A stretch of DNA of 64,000 nucleotides from an uncultured Lachnospiraceae bacterium (GCA_934320895.1 CAKRFY010000004.1:71796-135795), one strand, 5' to 3'. Positions 25,757-35,436 are shown, counted from the stretch's first letter. Notes: generated from the sequence alone by a model not told the origin. Numbers and translations are program-made.

Positions 25757-27814
25757 TCAGTCAAGATAGAGTGATGTAAAATGCCACAGTAACGGTTTGC
25801 TGCTACTCAACTCTACATTATCCTTATCTATAACCTCTGCCATAAATGCATTCGGAATATCTTTGTCTTCTACATTATTCTCTTTTGCCATCTGAAGCGA
25901 CATATATTCTTCATCTTCATCATACTCTATTTCTTCGGTGATCTGATAGTGATTACTATCGAGCTTATAGCCTTCAAGTTTATTTCCATTAAAATATATA
26001 TAGGTATAGTCAGTAAAGCCTTTTCCTTTTACAACATAGCCCCTGCTATTTTTCTTTACATCTTCAATAACTACAGGATATGTTCCCATCTGCAGGTCAG
26101 TCTTTTCAAATTCATTTATGCCATCATATGCATATTTTTCACCATAAAACCAATCATATTCAAGTGTCTTTAACCCTGAAAGGTATGACTCACTATTCCA
26201 GTCTGTCTGCTGATGATATTTTGTTATAAGTCCCTCGTGTATTCCAATCTTGTTAAGAACATAAGAATAAAGCTGATAAGCAGCCATATCTTTATCAGAC
26301 TTTTTAAGTCCAAAATTATCCCAGATAACATACTGCGTCTGGTACAGATCAGAATTCTTAAGTTCATCTGCCTTGATATTAAGACTTGGAAGATGATCGC
26401 CATAGAGAACAAGCACTGTTTTTTCATTTCTCTTTTCAAGCCTGCTTATGAGATTTCCTATCATCTTATCTACCTGAGCAATCTCATTCACATAATAACT
26501 GTACTGGCTTTCCATTCCTTCAGGCGCACCGGAAACTTTTATAGGCTGCTCATAGTCAAGTTCAACATCATATTTTCCATGACTCTGAACTGTAATTCCA
26601 AATGTAAGATCAGCCCCTTCTGTAGAGTCAAGTGTTTTGATTATCTGTGGCGATATCACATCGTCATTCACCCATCCATTCGGATTCTCCTTTAATCCAT
26701 TCATATACTCCATGGAAGTAAATGTATCAAAACCAAGATTTTTAAATACATCATTTCTTCCATAAAATGTAGCATTATTGTTATGGACACAATGTGTAGT
26801 ATATCCTATAGATGAAAGATCATTACATATACTTTCTGATGTTGTATTTCTAAGAACAGTCTTATACGGATATTCGCAAGCTCCAAAATCACGCTGGCGC
26901 ATACCTGTAAGCACTTCAAATTCAGTATTTACAGTACCGGCACCAACTGTAGGCACTGTAAGAAGACCACTTGAATAATTTTTTGTAAGTTTATGAAAAA
27001 CAGGCAAAGGATCCTTCGAAAACTCCAGCCCTTTCATATAATCTACATCAAAAAACGACTCAAGCTGGATCATTATAATATTAGGTTTATCATCACTATT
27101 TTTTGACTTTGACTGATTTTTTGAACTGTCATCAAGTTTATTTACAATGGCATCTACTGACTGTTCACTGTAATCATCAGGTTTTGATATACCTACATCA
27201 ATGATACTATTTGTGAAGCAATATACAAAACCATAATTTTCATATGCCTCTGATATATTTGTATAATTCGTCGCAAGAGCCTTTACAGATCCGCTCGAAC
27301 TTCTCAAAAATACAAGTGCCAATGATATGATCGCTACTGCTGAAGCAGAAAATACCATACGCCTGTGATTTCTTTTGTGATGTCTCGGTGCTCTTCTGTA
27401 AAGTGATACCATGGCAAACGCAAGTACACATACCGCAACACACATCATTGAAACATTTAATACCGTAAGATAATGTCCCGACACACTTATAGCGGTCTTT
27501 ATCATGGTAAAATCAACTGCTGAAAAAGGTGTAACCCTGAAATGAAGAATAACAAAATTTGCTATGCCAAAACACAGCCACACAACTGCAACAGATATAA
27601 ATACGAAAATCTCCCTTTTAAAGAAAAGAGCAACTGATAATGTCAACATAATAATAAGTGTGTTAAATGAAAATAACGCCGGACTTGAAAACATATATCC
27701 AACTCCGGAGATCAAAGATTTTCTGCTTAACGACTCTATAACTATCTCTAGCAATACTGGTACGAGCAAATACTGAAATATATACCTGATCGGTTTTTTT
27801 AACTTATCATACAT
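25757..27814 (-). CDS. LTA synthase family sulfatase (polyglycerol-phosphate/phosphoglycerol transferase)
   Basis: About 685 aa. Five or so N-terminal membrane helices (to residue ~190) are followed by an extracellular sulfatase-fold domain. It starts NIIMIQLESFFDVDYMKGLE with metal-binding Glu, has the candidate nucleophile Thr in TVPTVGAGTVNTEFEVLTGM, and continues with YGDHLPSL (metal Asp/His). The ~100-residue tail after this domain is extra compared with classic LtaS and looks beta-rich. LtaS builds lipoteichoic acid from phosphatidylglycerol; homologues can modify other polymers. Start ATG 27814 has AAAGGGG eight bases ahead; 27838 is the longer alternative. Next to the polysaccharide ABC exporter, so an envelope role is likely. 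Confidence 0.85.
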   Translation of the reverse strand: MYDKLKKPIRYIFQYLLVPVLLEIVIESLSRKSLISGVGYMFSSPALFSFNTLIIMLTLSVALFFKREIFVFISVAVVWLCFGIANFVILHFRVTPFSAVDFTMIKTAISVSGHYLTVLNVSMMCVAVCVLAFAMVSLYRRAPRHHKRNHRRMVFSASAVAIISLALVFLRSSSGSVKALATNYTNISEAYENYGFVYCFTNSIIDVGISKPDDYSEQSVDAIVNKLDDSSKNQSKSKNSDDKPNIIMIQLESFFDVDYMKGLEFSKDPLPVFHKLTKNYSSGLLTVPTVGAGTVNTEFEVLTGMRQRDFGACEYPYKTVLRNTTSESICNDLSSIGYTTHCVHNNNATFYGRNDVFKNLGFDTFTSMEYMNGLKENPNGWVNDDVISPQIIKTLDSTEGADLTFGITVQSHGKYDVELDYEQPIKVSGAPEGMESQYSYYVNEIAQVDKMIGNLISRLEKRNEKTVLVLYGDHLPSLNIKADELKNSDLYQTQYVIWDNFGLKKSDKDMAAYQLYSYVLNKIGIHEGLITKYHQQTDWNSESYLSGLKTLEYDWFYGEKYAYDGINEFEKTDLQMGTYPVVIEDVKKNSRGYVVKGKGFTDYTYIYFNGNKLEGYKLDSNHYQITEEIEYDEDEEYMSLQMAKENNVEDKDIPNAFMAEVIDKDNVELSSSKPLLWHFTSLYLD

Positions 27815-27948
27815 CCAAATATCCCCTTTATATGCCATTCATCTGTTGTTTATTCTGTTAAGATCTAATAAAACTTTGTGTATATTATATCATGCTTTAC
27901 AAGAATTAAAACATAATATTTTATTAAATTTATTAATTATAAAATAAC

Positions 27949-27995
27949 AGCTGTCACTGTTCACACATATAGTGTGAGCAGCAACGATCACAGCT
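27949..27995. other. Nested hairpin upstream of the LtaS-like gene
   Basis: Outer stem AGCTGT (27949-27954) with ACAGCT (27990-27995) encloses an inner stem of 8 bases, GTTCACAC (27959-27966) with GTGTGAGC (27972-27979), loop ATATA. It lies downstream of the tagH-like stop. The minus-strand sequence after it is T-rich (TTATTTTATAATT), so it may act as the exporter operon's terminator. Confidence 0.55.
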
Positions 27996-28017
27996 CATTT
28001 TAAATATATCTTTATAA

Positions 28018-28070
28018 AGTCAGGCAGATATTCGCAATCCGCTCTGCTATTTGCTTTATAGTGTTAAACT
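28018..28070. repeat. Dispersed ~53-bp hairpin repeat, copy 2
   Basis: Second copy of the unit described at 16539-16592, same orientation on the plus strand. Shared core GATATTCGCAATC and the following GCTCTGC, TTGC and AGTGTTAAA blocks; the stem here is GGCAGA with TCTGCT. It lies just past the stop of the tagH-like gene. Confidence 0.75.
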
Positions 28071-28091
28071 ATGAGTCTGTAAATCTTACTA

Positions 28092-28832
28092 TTATTCAGT
28101 CATATTTTTGTATATTTTTGCAACTTTATCTACAGAGCCTGATGCTACAAGCCTTCCACTATCAAGAATTATAGCTCTGTCACATAATCTTTGTACCTGT
28201 TCCAAAGAGTGCGATACAAACAGTACCGTAACGCCCTTGTCAAACATACTCATAATTTTCTTTTCACTTTTATTTCTGAATTTTTTGTCACCAACTGACA
28301 ACACCTCATCCAGAATAAGTATGTCAGGTTCAACGACTGTCGCGATTGAAAATCCCAGGCGGGATTTCATTCCTGACGAATAGTTTTTAATAGGTACTTC
28401 TATAAATTCACCAAGTTCTGAGAAATCAACTATCTCGTCAAACTTTTCATCCAGAAATTCTTTTGTATATCCAAGGACTGAACCATACAGATAAATATTT
28501 TCCCTGCCTGTATATTCAGGACTGAATCCTGCACCAAGCTCAAGCAACGGAGCTACAACGCCTCTTGTAGTAACCGTACCTGCTGACGGTTTCAGTACTC
28601 CTGATACTACTTTAAGAAGTGTACTTTTTCCTGAACCGTTAAGACCAAGCACACCAAGTCTCTGTCCTTTTTTAATTTCAAAATTTATATCCTTAAGTGC
28701 CCAGAACTCACTATATTTTAAATCTCTTTTGAGAAATTTGATCACATATTCTTTCAGATTGTCAACACGCTCCTGGTTGAGATTGAAACGCATTCCCACA
28801 TCTTTTACGCTGACTGCAACATTCTTCTTCAC
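28092..28832 (-). CDS. ABC transporter ATP-binding protein, polysaccharide/teichoic acid export (TagH/Wzt type)
   Basis: 246 aa. The Walker A is [16 protein letters not shown] (residues ~64-79), the signature is KNYSSGMKSRLGFSIA, and Walker B is PDILILDEVLSVGD. The N-terminal FNLNQERVDNLKEYVIKFLKR and the VAPLLELGAGFSPEYTGREN segment are typical of the Wzt/TagH group that exports teichoic acid or O-antigen-like polymers. It lacks the extra C-terminal substrate domain of some Wzt proteins. It follows its permease by 14 bases. Confidence 0.92.
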   Translation of the reverse strand: MKKNVAVSVKDVGMRFNLNQERVDNLKEYVIKFLKRDLKYSEFWALKDINFEIKKGQRLGVLGLNGSGKSTLLKVVSGVLKPSAGTVTTRGVVAPLLELGAGFSPEYTGRENIYLYGSVLGYTKEFLDEKFDEIVDFSELGEFIEVPIKNYSSGMKSRLGFSIATVVEPDILILDEVLSVGDKKFRNKSEKKIMSMFDKGVTVLFVSHSLEQVQRLCDRAIILDSGRLVASGSVDKVAKIYKNMTE

Positions 28833-28846
28833 AGCAACCTCCTAAA

Positions 28847-29632
28847 CTATACATATAATATAAATTTATCCTGTTCTTTGTAAAATAATACGGAACCTAC
28901 TATCACACTTAATACCGCAAAAATTGCCGAATGGATACAGTAATTCACATCCATCGATGTACCATAAAGCACTGCATTACGGAAATTTGCTATACACATA
29001 TAAATAGGATTTACATTAAACACCCATCCATTTCCGGTATTTATAACTCTGTCCGTTGTATAGAAAATAGCTGATGCATACATTATAAGCATTGTAAGTA
29101 CAGACCAGATGTACTCAATATCCCTGAAAAATACATTTAAAGTTGCAAGGATAAGTCCTATTCCAAGAGTCATAACAAACAGTATAACAAGCGGTACGAT
29201 TCCCTCAATAATATGCCATGTAGGCTCTACCTTAAGTACAGCTCCCACTCCAACAAGCACGATAAGTGAAATAAGGAATGTAACAAAGTTAGATACAATG
29301 GCAGCAATTACATATATATATTTCGGAACATATACTTTTTTTATCATGGCTGCATTTCCACTAACTGCTTTAAGTCCTGCCTTTGATGCAGACGAAAAGA
29401 ACGAGTATAAAAGTCGTCCACACAAGATATAGACCGGATATGTCGGATCATCTTTTCCAAACAATGTACCAAACACAAGTGTAAGCACGATCATAGTAAG
29501 AAGAGGTTCTACAAGTGTCCATAAAATACCAAGATATGATCTCCTGTATTTTAATTTGATATTTTTCTTAACAAGCTCAAACAATAAATACTTGTATCTA
29601 AGAAAATTGTCTAAATGTTTTTTAATATTCAT
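28847..29632 (-). CDS. ABC-2 type polysaccharide export permease (TagG/Wzm type)
   Basis: 261 aa with six membrane helices. The N-terminal motif KNIKLKYRRSYLGILWTLVEP followed by LLTMIVLTLVFGTLFG is the classic TagG/Wzm opening. WVFNVNPIYMCIANFRNAVLYG precedes the last helix. With the ATPase downstream it should export a cell-wall or surface polymer. No synthesis genes lie within the window, so the substrate is unknown. Its upstream region (29633-29785) carries no gene. Confidence 0.92.
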   Translation of the reverse strand: MNIKKHLDNFLRYKYLLFELVKKNIKLKYRRSYLGILWTLVEPLLTMIVLTLVFGTLFGKDDPTYPVYILCGRLLYSFFSSASKAGLKAVSGNAAMIKKVYVPKYIYVIAAIVSNFVTFLISLIVLVGVGAVLKVEPTWHIIEGIVPLVILFVMTLGIGLILATLNVFFRDIEYIWSVLTMLIMYASAIFYTTDRVINTGNGWVFNVNPIYMCIANFRNAVLYGTSMDVNYCIHSAIFAVLSVIVGSVLFYKEQDKFILYV

Positions 29633-29785
29633 ATTTACCTACTACTCCATATTTAATAAATATATTTGCCAGTTAAACTTTAAAACATGCTTATGGAAAA
29701 ACATAGAAACTCCATTATCTGTCAGAAAGCAACTTGAACCTAATTATATCATAGACTTATAAAAAGTCAATTCACAAAAATAATA

Positions 29786-29814
29786 TTGCTACTTTTTCTA
29801 AAATAAGATATACT
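29786..29814 (+). promoter_or_regulatory. Sigma-A promoter of the small plus-strand gene
   Basis: TTGCTA (29786-29791), a 17-base spacer and TATACT (29809-29814), then 34 bases to the ATG at 29849 with a GGGGG ribosome site. Good consensus match. Confidence 0.6.
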
Positions 29815-29848
29815 CTAAGTAAATATGATTTGAGAAACGGGGGATTAT

Positions 29849-30310
29849 ATGAACAATTTACATATGTCAGAAATCTTGTCATCAAAATATGATGTACATT
29901 TAGATTACCAGATCACCATGTATGATCAGCTTCCTTACAAGCGAAATGCCGATCTGTGTGGTGAGCAAAACATTGCCATGTACAGTGGACATATCATAAA
30001 GTATTATATGTGCGACAACAAAAGCGATCAGTTCAAAGTAGATAACCATGACAGCCAGATCAAAGCAATGCTTGCTGAAATAGAAGCACACACTGTTGTA
30101 AAACCTACTGTCGAAGATGTTTCTGCATCATCTCAAAGTGAGCCTGACGGCATATCTCAGGAACAGATCCAGACATTACTTGATGACAAAACTGATACTG
30201 GCAGTGATGAATTACAGACAGAGAACTTTTCCGTTGATGATACTGATGACAATGAACCAAATCCTTCCATACCAACTGTTGATGCATTTGCAGGTATCGA
30301 AGACTGGTAA
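29849..30310 (+). CDS. Hypothetical acidic protein
   Basis: 153 aa, not recognised. It has its own promoter, a strong ribosome site (GGGGG five bases before ATG) and a terminator, so it is a real, independently expressed gene between two minus-strand operons. The N-terminal ~75 residues look ordered (HLDYQITMYDQLPYKRNADLCGEQNIA, single Cys at ~38 and another near 54). The C-terminal half is acidic and probably disordered (many D/E/S/Q, e.g. SVDDTDDNEPNPSIP), ending DAFAGIEDW. No signal peptide, membrane helix or known catalytic motif is visible. Confidence 0.75.
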   Translation: MNNLHMSEILSSKYDVHLDYQITMYDQLPYKRNADLCGEQNIAMYSGHIIKYYMCDNKSDQFKVDNHDSQIKAMLAEIEAHTVVKPTVEDVSASSQSEPDGISQEQIQTLLDDKTDTGSDELQTENFSVDDTDDNEPNPSIPTVDAFAGIEDW

Positions 30311-30330
30311 TATTTAATACGAACTTATTA

Positions 30331-30365
30331 AAAGGGGCTGCTTTCGCAATCCCCTTTATTTTTTG
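30331..30365 (+). terminator. Terminator of the hypothetical gene
   Basis: AAAGGGG (30331-30337) pairs with CCCCTTT (30351-30357) with inner TGC/GCA, followed by ATTTTTTTG. It lies between the convergent hypothetical gene and dnaJ and may also serve dnaJ in the other direction, though the T-run is weaker there. Confidence 0.85.
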
Positions 30366-30379
30366 TAACAGATCATTTA

Positions 30380-31540
30380 TTATTTTTTCTTTTTATTTCC
30401 AAAAAGAGTTTTCTTATTGTGCTTCTTTTCATCAGAAGGTGTTTCTTCTTCCTTTTTCTCACCATACATAGCTTTATCAAATGCTTCAAGAAGTTCTTTC
30501 TGCTCTGCATTCATCTTCGTAGGCACTTCTACAACCAGTGTTACATAATGGTCGCCTCGCACCTGTTTATTTCTAAGTGATGGAACACCTTTGTTTCTTA
30601 AGCGTACTCTTGTATTTGTCTGTGTTCCCGGTTTAACTGTATAGATAACTTCTCCATCAACTGTCTTTATACGAACATCACCACCAAGTGCTGCCTGCGC
30701 AAATGTTATAGGTACTGTTGAGAATATATCTCTATCCTGTCTCTGGAAAATAGGATCTCTTGAAACAACAACCTCAACGAGAAGATCTCCTCTCTGACCG
30801 CCATTTACACCCGGCTCACCCTTATCTCGTATTCTTACACACTGTCCATTATCAATACCGGCAGGAATTGAAACAGAAATCTTCTTTCTCTTACTTATAT
30901 ATCCAGTTCCACCACAATCAGAACAACGATCTTTTATGATCTTTCCTGTTCCATGACAATCAGGGCATGACTGTACATTTCTTACCACACCAAACAAAGA
31001 CTGCTGTGTAAATACAACCTGACCTTTACCACCACACTTTTTACAGGTCTCAGGTGAAGTACCAGGCTTTGCACCTGTTCCGTGACAAGTTGCACATTCT
31101 TCTTTCAATGTTACATCTATCTCTTTATCAACACCAAAACATGCTTCTTTAAATGTAATTCTTACTGATGTACGGATATTCTGGCCTTTCATAGGACCAT
31201 TACTCTGACTTCTTGAGCGTCCGCCGCCAAAGAAATCTCCAAATATATCGCCGAATATGTCACCCATATCCATTCCGCCAAAGTCAAATCCACCTGCACC
31301 ACCGGCACCGCCATCAAATGCTGCATGACCAAACTGGTCATACTGGCGTCTCTTATCTGCATCACTAAGAACAGCATACGCCTCCGATGCCTCCTTGAAC
31401 TTAGCTTCAGCCTCTTTATCCCCCGGATTCATATCCGGATGGTATTTCTTAGCCAGCTTTCTATATGCTGATTTAATCTCGGAATCAGATGCTCCCTTAC
31501 TGACACCCAAGACCTCATAATAATCTCTTTTCTCTGCCAT
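30380..31540 (-). CDS. dnaJ: Chaperone protein DnaJ
   Basis: About 386 aa. J domain at residues 1-70 ([22 protein letters not shown] with the HPD triad), a Gly/Phe-rich region with FGGGRS, then four CxxCxGxG zinc repeats ([32 protein letters not shown]) and the C-terminal substrate domain. A Lys-rich tail closes the protein. It stimulates DnaK ATPase and delivers clients. ATG 31540 is preceded by GAGGAG and a small hairpin (31556-31569). Last gene of the hrcA-grpE-dnaK-dnaJ group; three hairpins lie between dnaK and dnaJ. Confidence 0.98.
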   Translation of the reverse strand: MAEKRDYYEVLGVSKGASDSEIKSAYRKLAKKYHPDMNPGDKEAEAKFKEASEAYAVLSDADKRRQYDQFGHAAFDGGAGGAGGFDFGGMDMGDIFGDIFGDFFGGGRSRSQSNGPMKGQNIRTSVRITFKEACFGVDKEIDVTLKEECATCHGTGAKPGTSPETCKKCGGKGQVVFTQQSLFGVVRNVQSCPDCHGTGKIIKDRCSDCGGTGYISKRKKISVSIPAGIDNGQCVRIRDKGEPGVNGGQRGDLLVEVVVSRDPIFQRQDRDIFSTVPITFAQAALGGDVRIKTVDGEVIYTVKPGTQTNTRVRLRNKGVPSLRNKQVRGDHYVTLVVEVPTKMNAEQKELLEAFDKAMYGEKKEEETPSDEKKHNKKTLFGNKKKK

Positions 31541-31555
31541 AAAACTCCTCGTTTC

Positions 31556-31569
31556 TGTGCCAATGCACA
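31556..31569 (-). promoter_or_regulatory. Hairpin just ahead of the dnaJ ribosome-binding site
   Basis: Minus strand: TGTGC, loop ATTG, GCACA, then GAAACGAGGAG and, four bases later, ATG. The layout resembles the hairpin-plus-SD leaders of the genes at 35711 and 52050, but the loop is four instead of eight bases. Possibly the same device. Confidence 0.45.
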
Positions 31570-31584
31570 TTATCCTAAAACAAA

Positions 31585-31629
31585 ATCACAAAAACAACCA
31601 TAAGGCCGCCACCACAAAGGCAGCAGCCT
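31585..31629 (-). terminator. Terminator-like hairpin between dnaK and dnaJ
   Basis: Minus strand AGGCTGCTGCC (31629-31619) pairs with GGTGGCGGCCT (31613-31603), 11 pairs with three wobbles, loop TTTGT, followed by a T-rich stretch (GTTTTTGTGATTTTG). It would end or reduce transcription before dnaJ. Confidence 0.6.
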
Positions 31630-31655
31630 GAAAAATCATATTTATTTAAACTGAT

Positions 31656-31709
31656 GAAGAATGGTCAAAGACCATTCTTCTAATGACAAAATGCTTTTAG
31701 CATTTTGTC
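31656..31709. other. Two perfect hairpins directly after dnaK
   Basis: GAAGAATGGTC/GACCATTCTTC (31656-31680, 11 perfect pairs, loop of three) and GACAAAATGC/GCATTTTGTC (31685-31709, 10 perfect pairs, loop of five). They follow the dnaK stop by three bases and could stabilise the 3' end of dnaK mRNA or mark a processing point. Confidence 0.7.
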
Positions 31710-31712
31710 TAT

Positions 31713-33593
31713 TTATACCTCGCGGTAATCTCCGTCTACAACATCGTCAGCTCCTGCATTATTGTCAGTTGCTGCTCCAGCTCCTGTGGCTCCTCCCATA
31801 TCAGGACCAGCTCCTGCTGCACCCTGTGCCTGAGCCTGCTCATACATCTTCTGGAATACGCCCTGTGCACTTTCCATAAGCTTTTCTTTTCCTGCTTTAA
31901 GTTCATCAATCTCACTGTCAGTCATTGACTCAGGATTTGTCTTCTCAACAACAGCTTTAAGTGCATCGATATCTGCCTGAACTTTCTCTTTCTCAGCGGC
32001 GTCTACTTTGTCACCAGCTTCATCAAGAGCTTTCTGTGTCTGGAATACCATGCTGTCTGCTTCATTTCTAGCATCGATTCCCTCTTTACGCTTCTTATCC
32101 TCAGCCTCGAACTGAGCTGCTTCCTTAACAGCCTTATCAATATCTTCATCAGACATATTTGAACCTGCTGTAATTGTGATGTGCTGCTCTTTTCCTGTAC
32201 CAAGATCTTTTGCTGAAACATTTACGATACCGTTTGCATCAATATCAAATGTAACCTCGATCTGTGGAACACCTCTTCTTGCTGGTGGGATGCCATCAAG
32301 TCTGAACTGTCCAAGTGACTTGTTGTCTTTAGCAAACTGTCTCTCACCCTGGAGTACGTTGATATCAACTGCGCTCTGGTTATCAGCAGCTGTAGAGAAT
32401 ATCTGACTCTTCTTTGTAGGAATTGTAGTATTTCTCTCGATAAGTCTTGTAGCTACTCCACCCATTGTCTCGATTGAAAGAGAAAGTGGTGTTACATCAA
32501 GAAGAAGGATGTCACCTGCACCTGCATCTCCTGCAAGTTTACCACCCTGTACTGATGCACCGATAGCTACACACTCATCAGGGTTAAGTGATTTGCTTGG
32601 CTCATGTCCTGTAAGCTGTTTAACCTTATCCTGTACGGCAGGGATACGAGTAGAACCACCTACAAGTAATACCTTTCCAAGTTCAGAAGCTGTGATGCCT
32701 GCATCATTAAGTGCATTCTGTACTGGTGTAGCTGTAGCTTCAACAAGGTCATGTGTAAGTTCATCAAACTTAGCTCTTGAAAGATCCATATCAAAATGCT
32801 TTGGTCCCTCTGCTGTAGCTGTGATGAATGGAAGGTTGATATTTGTTGTTGTAGCTGATGAAAGTTCTTTCTTTGCTTTCTCAGCAGCTTCCTTCAATCT
32901 CTGAAGTGCCATCTTATCTGTTGAGAGGTCGATACCCTCTTTATTCTTAAATTCCTGGATCATGTAGTCTGTGATCTTCTGGTCAAAGTCATCACCACCA
33001 AGATGATTGTTACCTGATGTAGCTAATACTTCGATAACACCATCACCGATCTCAATGATAGATACATCAAATGTACCACCACCTAAATCGTAAACCATGA
33101 TCTTCTGCTCTTTTTCATTGTCAAGACCATAAGCAAGTGCTGCAGCTGTTGGCTCATTGATGATTCTCTTTACATCAAGACCTGCGATCTTACCTGCATC
33201 TTTTGTAGCCTGACGCTGTGCATCATTGAAATATGCTGGAACAGTGATAACTGCTTCTGTAACTTTCTCACCGAGGTAACTCTCAGCATCACCCTTTAAT
33301 TTCTGAAGAACCATTGCTGAAATTTCCTGTGGAGAATACTTCTTGTCATCTATAGTTACTTTATAATCAGAACCCATGTGTCTCTTGATAGAAGAAATTG
33401 TCTTATCAGCATTTGTAACTGCCTGACGCTTTGCAGGTTCACCTACAAGTCTCTCTCCTGTCTTTGTGAATGCAACAACTGAAGGTGTTGTTCTTGCTCC
33501 CTCTGTATTTGCAACTACTACAGGTTTTCCACCTTCCATAACTGCTACACAAGAGTTTGTTGTTCCTAAGTCAATACCAATAATCTTACTCAT
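31713..33593 (-). CDS. dnaK: Chaperone protein DnaK (Hsp70)
   Basis: 626 aa. ATPase domain starts [20 protein letters not shown], with [19 protein letters not shown] and [17 protein letters not shown]. The substrate-binding domain follows [20 protein letters not shown]. The C-terminal tail is Gly/Ala/Asp-rich ([18 protein letters not shown]) and lacks the terminal EEVD of eukaryotic forms. It is the central ATP-driven chaperone. 119 bases separate it from grpE. Confidence 0.98.
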   Translation of the reverse strand: MSKIIGIDLGTTNSCVAVMEGGKPVVVANTEGARTTPSVVAFTKTGERLVGEPAKRQAVTNADKTISSIKRHMGSDYKVTIDDKKYSPQEISAMVLQKLKGDAESYLGEKVTEAVITVPAYFNDAQRQATKDAGKIAGLDVKRIINEPTAAALAYGLDNEKEQKIMVYDLGGGTFDVSIIEIGDGVIEVLATSGNNHLGGDDFDQKITDYMIQEFKNKEGIDLSTDKMALQRLKEAAEKAKKELSSATTTNINLPFITATAEGPKHFDMDLSRAKFDELTHDLVEATATPVQNALNDAGITASELGKVLLVGGSTRIPAVQDKVKQLTGHEPSKSLNPDECVAIGASVQGGKLAGDAGAGDILLLDVTPLSLSIETMGGVATRLIERNTTIPTKKSQIFSTAADNQSAVDINVLQGERQFAKDNKSLGQFRLDGIPPARRGVPQIEVTFDIDANGIVNVSAKDLGTGKEQHITITAGSNMSDEDIDKAVKEAAQFEAEDKKRKEGIDARNEADSMVFQTQKALDEAGDKVDAAEKEKVQADIDALKAVVEKTNPESMTDSEIDELKAGKEKLMESAQGVFQKMYEQAQAQGAAGAGPDMGGATGAGAATDNNAGADDVVDGDYREV

Positions 33594-33649
33594 AATGATT
33601 GCCTCCTATATTTAATCTCTTTATTTCATATATTATTAAACTAATAAAA

Positions 33650-34264
33650 CTAATTAACTACTTTTACCATACTGTGTCTTACAACACTTTCTTTGTACAT
33701 GTAGCCTTTCTGCATTTCCTCTGCAACTGTTCCACTCTCCAATGAATCATCATCGACAGCCATAACAGCATTGTGAAGATTTGGATCAAATTCTTTTCCA
33801 ACTGCCTCTATAGGCTTAACTCCCATCTCATCAAAAGCTGTAAGCATCTGTTTGTAAACCATCTCTACACCTTTAACAAATGGTGCATCCTTTTCTTCCT
33901 CAGGCACTCCCTGTAATCCTCTTTCAAAATTATCCATAACCGGAAGAATCTTTTCAATAACACTTTTTGCTCCGATTTCAAACATCTGGCTCTTTTCTTT
34001 TTCTGAGCGTTTACGGAAGTTTTCAAACTCGGCAAGCTGTCTCATTCTCGCGTCTTCAAGTTCTTTAACTTTTTCTTCAAGTTTCTCAACAGCTTTGTCT
34101 TTCTTCTTTCCAAACTTCTTTTCTTTCTTTGGAGCTTCCTCCTTTTTTTCTTCTGCCGCTTCCTTTTTTTCCTCTGCGGTATCCTTAACTGTATCTTTAT
34201 TATCTTTATCCTTTATTTCCTCTGTATCTATATCTTTTTCAATATCTTTATTATCTGCTGCCAC
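33650..34264 (-). CDS. grpE: DnaK nucleotide exchange factor GrpE
   Basis: 204 aa. The first ~70 residues are a very Lys/Glu-rich disordered tail (EEKKEAAEEKKEEAPKKEKK). A coiled coil follows and then the signature FENFRKRSEKEKSQMFEIG with EKILPVMDNFERGLQ and the C-terminal beta-domain FDPNLHNAVMAVDDDSL. GrpE releases ADP from DnaK. It follows hrcA by 20 bases in the same operon. Confidence 0.97.
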   Translation of the reverse strand: MAADNKDIEKDIDTEEIKDKDNKDTVKDTAEEKKEAAEEKKEEAPKKEKKFGKKKDKAVEKLEEKVKELEDARMRQLAEFENFRKRSEKEKSQMFEIGAKSVIEKILPVMDNFERGLQGVPEEEKDAPFVKGVEMVYKQMLTAFDEMGVKPIEAVGKEFDPNLHNAVMAVDDDSLESGTVAEEMQKGYMYKESVVRHSMVKVVN

Positions 34265-34284
34265 TTCCTGACCACCTCTCTTAT

Positions 34285-35343
34285 TTATTGCTTATCCTTG
34301 AATATATCATCAAGTTCAGACATAAGCGATTGTAATGTACTCACAACTTTATCATAATCCATTCGCTTTGGTCCGACGATACCAATCTTTCCATATACAC
34401 CTTCATGTATCTTGTATGTCGCTGTAACTACTGAACAGTCTTTCATGGTATCTACCTTTGTCTCATTTCCAATGTAAACCTGAATATCATGAGTGTCACT
34501 TGATTTACTTGAATCACGCTCTCCCGCTTCTGATTCCGCTGTATCAAGCCAATCGCCTATAATATTTTTTTCCTCAAATGCGTTGAGGATTTCCGTCGCA
34601 CTCGCCTTATCCGAAAGTTCAGGATATTTCAAAATATTTGTAGCACCACTCGTATAAATTTCCAGATCATCATCTTCTGTAAGTGCCTTACCGATAACTT
34701 CCAAAACTGAATCGATAACTTCTGTGTGACTGCCAACCTGTTCTTTTATCTTTCTGATGATAGCTAAGTTCATCTCAGTAACATCAAGTCCATTCAATGT
34801 GGTATTTAATATGAAGTTTAACTTCACCATCATCTCCTGATCTATATCACCTTCAACTTTTACCATCTCGTTTTTAACTACATTATTGTCAAGGACAATA
34901 ACTGCTAATATACTGTCAGCATCAACTTGTGTAAGCTGTATGAACTTAACCTTCTTTGATTCGTATCTCGGTCCTGAAACAAGCGTTGCATAATTTGTAT
35001 TATTTGCAAGAAGCTTTGCTACCTGTTTAAGTAATACATCTATCTTTCCTGCTTTCTGTTCAAGTTCATCTTTCAGGTTCATGACTTCATTTGTCTTGTC
35101 ATCGAGCATCGTATCCACATACAGACGATAACCTTTATCAGAAGGAATCCTGCCTGCTGATGTATGAGGCTGGATAATATATCCCATCTCCTCCAGATCA
35201 GACATCTCATTTCGAATAGTCGCTGAGCTTAGATTTAAGTCTGTGTCTTTTGAAATCGTTCTTGAACCAACCGGCTCACCGGTTTCAAGGTAAGTTCTGA
35301 TAATCGTTTGAAGTATCTTTAACTTTCTATCATCTAACTCCAC
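34285..35343 (-). CDS. hrcA: Heat-inducible transcription repressor HrcA
   Basis: 352 aa. N-terminal winged helix with GEPVGSRTISKDTDLNLSSATIRNEMSDLEEMG and the SAGRIPSDKGYRLYVD linker, then the GAF-like inserted domain and the C-terminal dimerisation part. HrcA binds CIRCE and represses the operon, its activity depending on GroE in other species. First gene of the heat-shock operon; a CIRCE site and a sigma-A promoter lie directly upstream. Confidence 0.97.
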   Translation of the reverse strand: MELDDRKLKILQTIIRTYLETGEPVGSRTISKDTDLNLSSATIRNEMSDLEEMGYIIQPHTSAGRIPSDKGYRLYVDTMLDDKTNEVMNLKDELEQKAGKIDVLLKQVAKLLANNTNYATLVSGPRYESKKVKFIQLTQVDADSILAVIVLDNNVVKNEMVKVEGDIDQEMMVKLNFILNTTLNGLDVTEMNLAIIRKIKEQVGSHTEVIDSVLEVIGKALTEDDDLEIYTSGATNILKYPELSDKASATEILNAFEEKNIIGDWLDTAESEAGERDSSKSSDTHDIQVYIGNETKVDTMKDCSVVTATYKIHEGVYGKIGIVGPKRMDYDKVVSTLQSLMSELDDIFKDKQ

Positions 35344-35368
35344 TTAACCACTCCCTTCTGTTTCTCTG

Positions 35369-35395
35369 TTAGCACTCTTTAATGTGGAGTGCTAA
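35369..35395. promoter_or_regulatory. CIRCE operator (HrcA binding site)
   Basis: TTAGCACTC (35369-35377), nine spacer bases, GAGTGCTAA (35387-35395): a perfect match to the CIRCE consensus TTAGCACTC-N9-GAGTGCTAA. It lies between the promoter -10 and hrcA. Confidence 0.97.
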
Positions 35396-35407
35396 CATCT
35401 ATAAGGT

Positions 35408-35436
35408 AAGATAGCACGCATATAAAATCTTGTCAA
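35408..35436 (-). promoter_or_regulatory. Sigma-A promoter of the hrcA operon
   Basis: Minus strand TTGACA (35431-35436), 17-base spacer, TATCTT (35408-35413). The CIRCE operator starts 12 bases downstream, so HrcA would block transcription initiation or early elongation. Confidence 0.85.

Noticed and set aside
26861..26880. Possible third copy of the GATATTCGCAA repeat core
   Set aside because: Only the short core matches; it lies in the coding region of the LtaS-like gene with no pairing arms.
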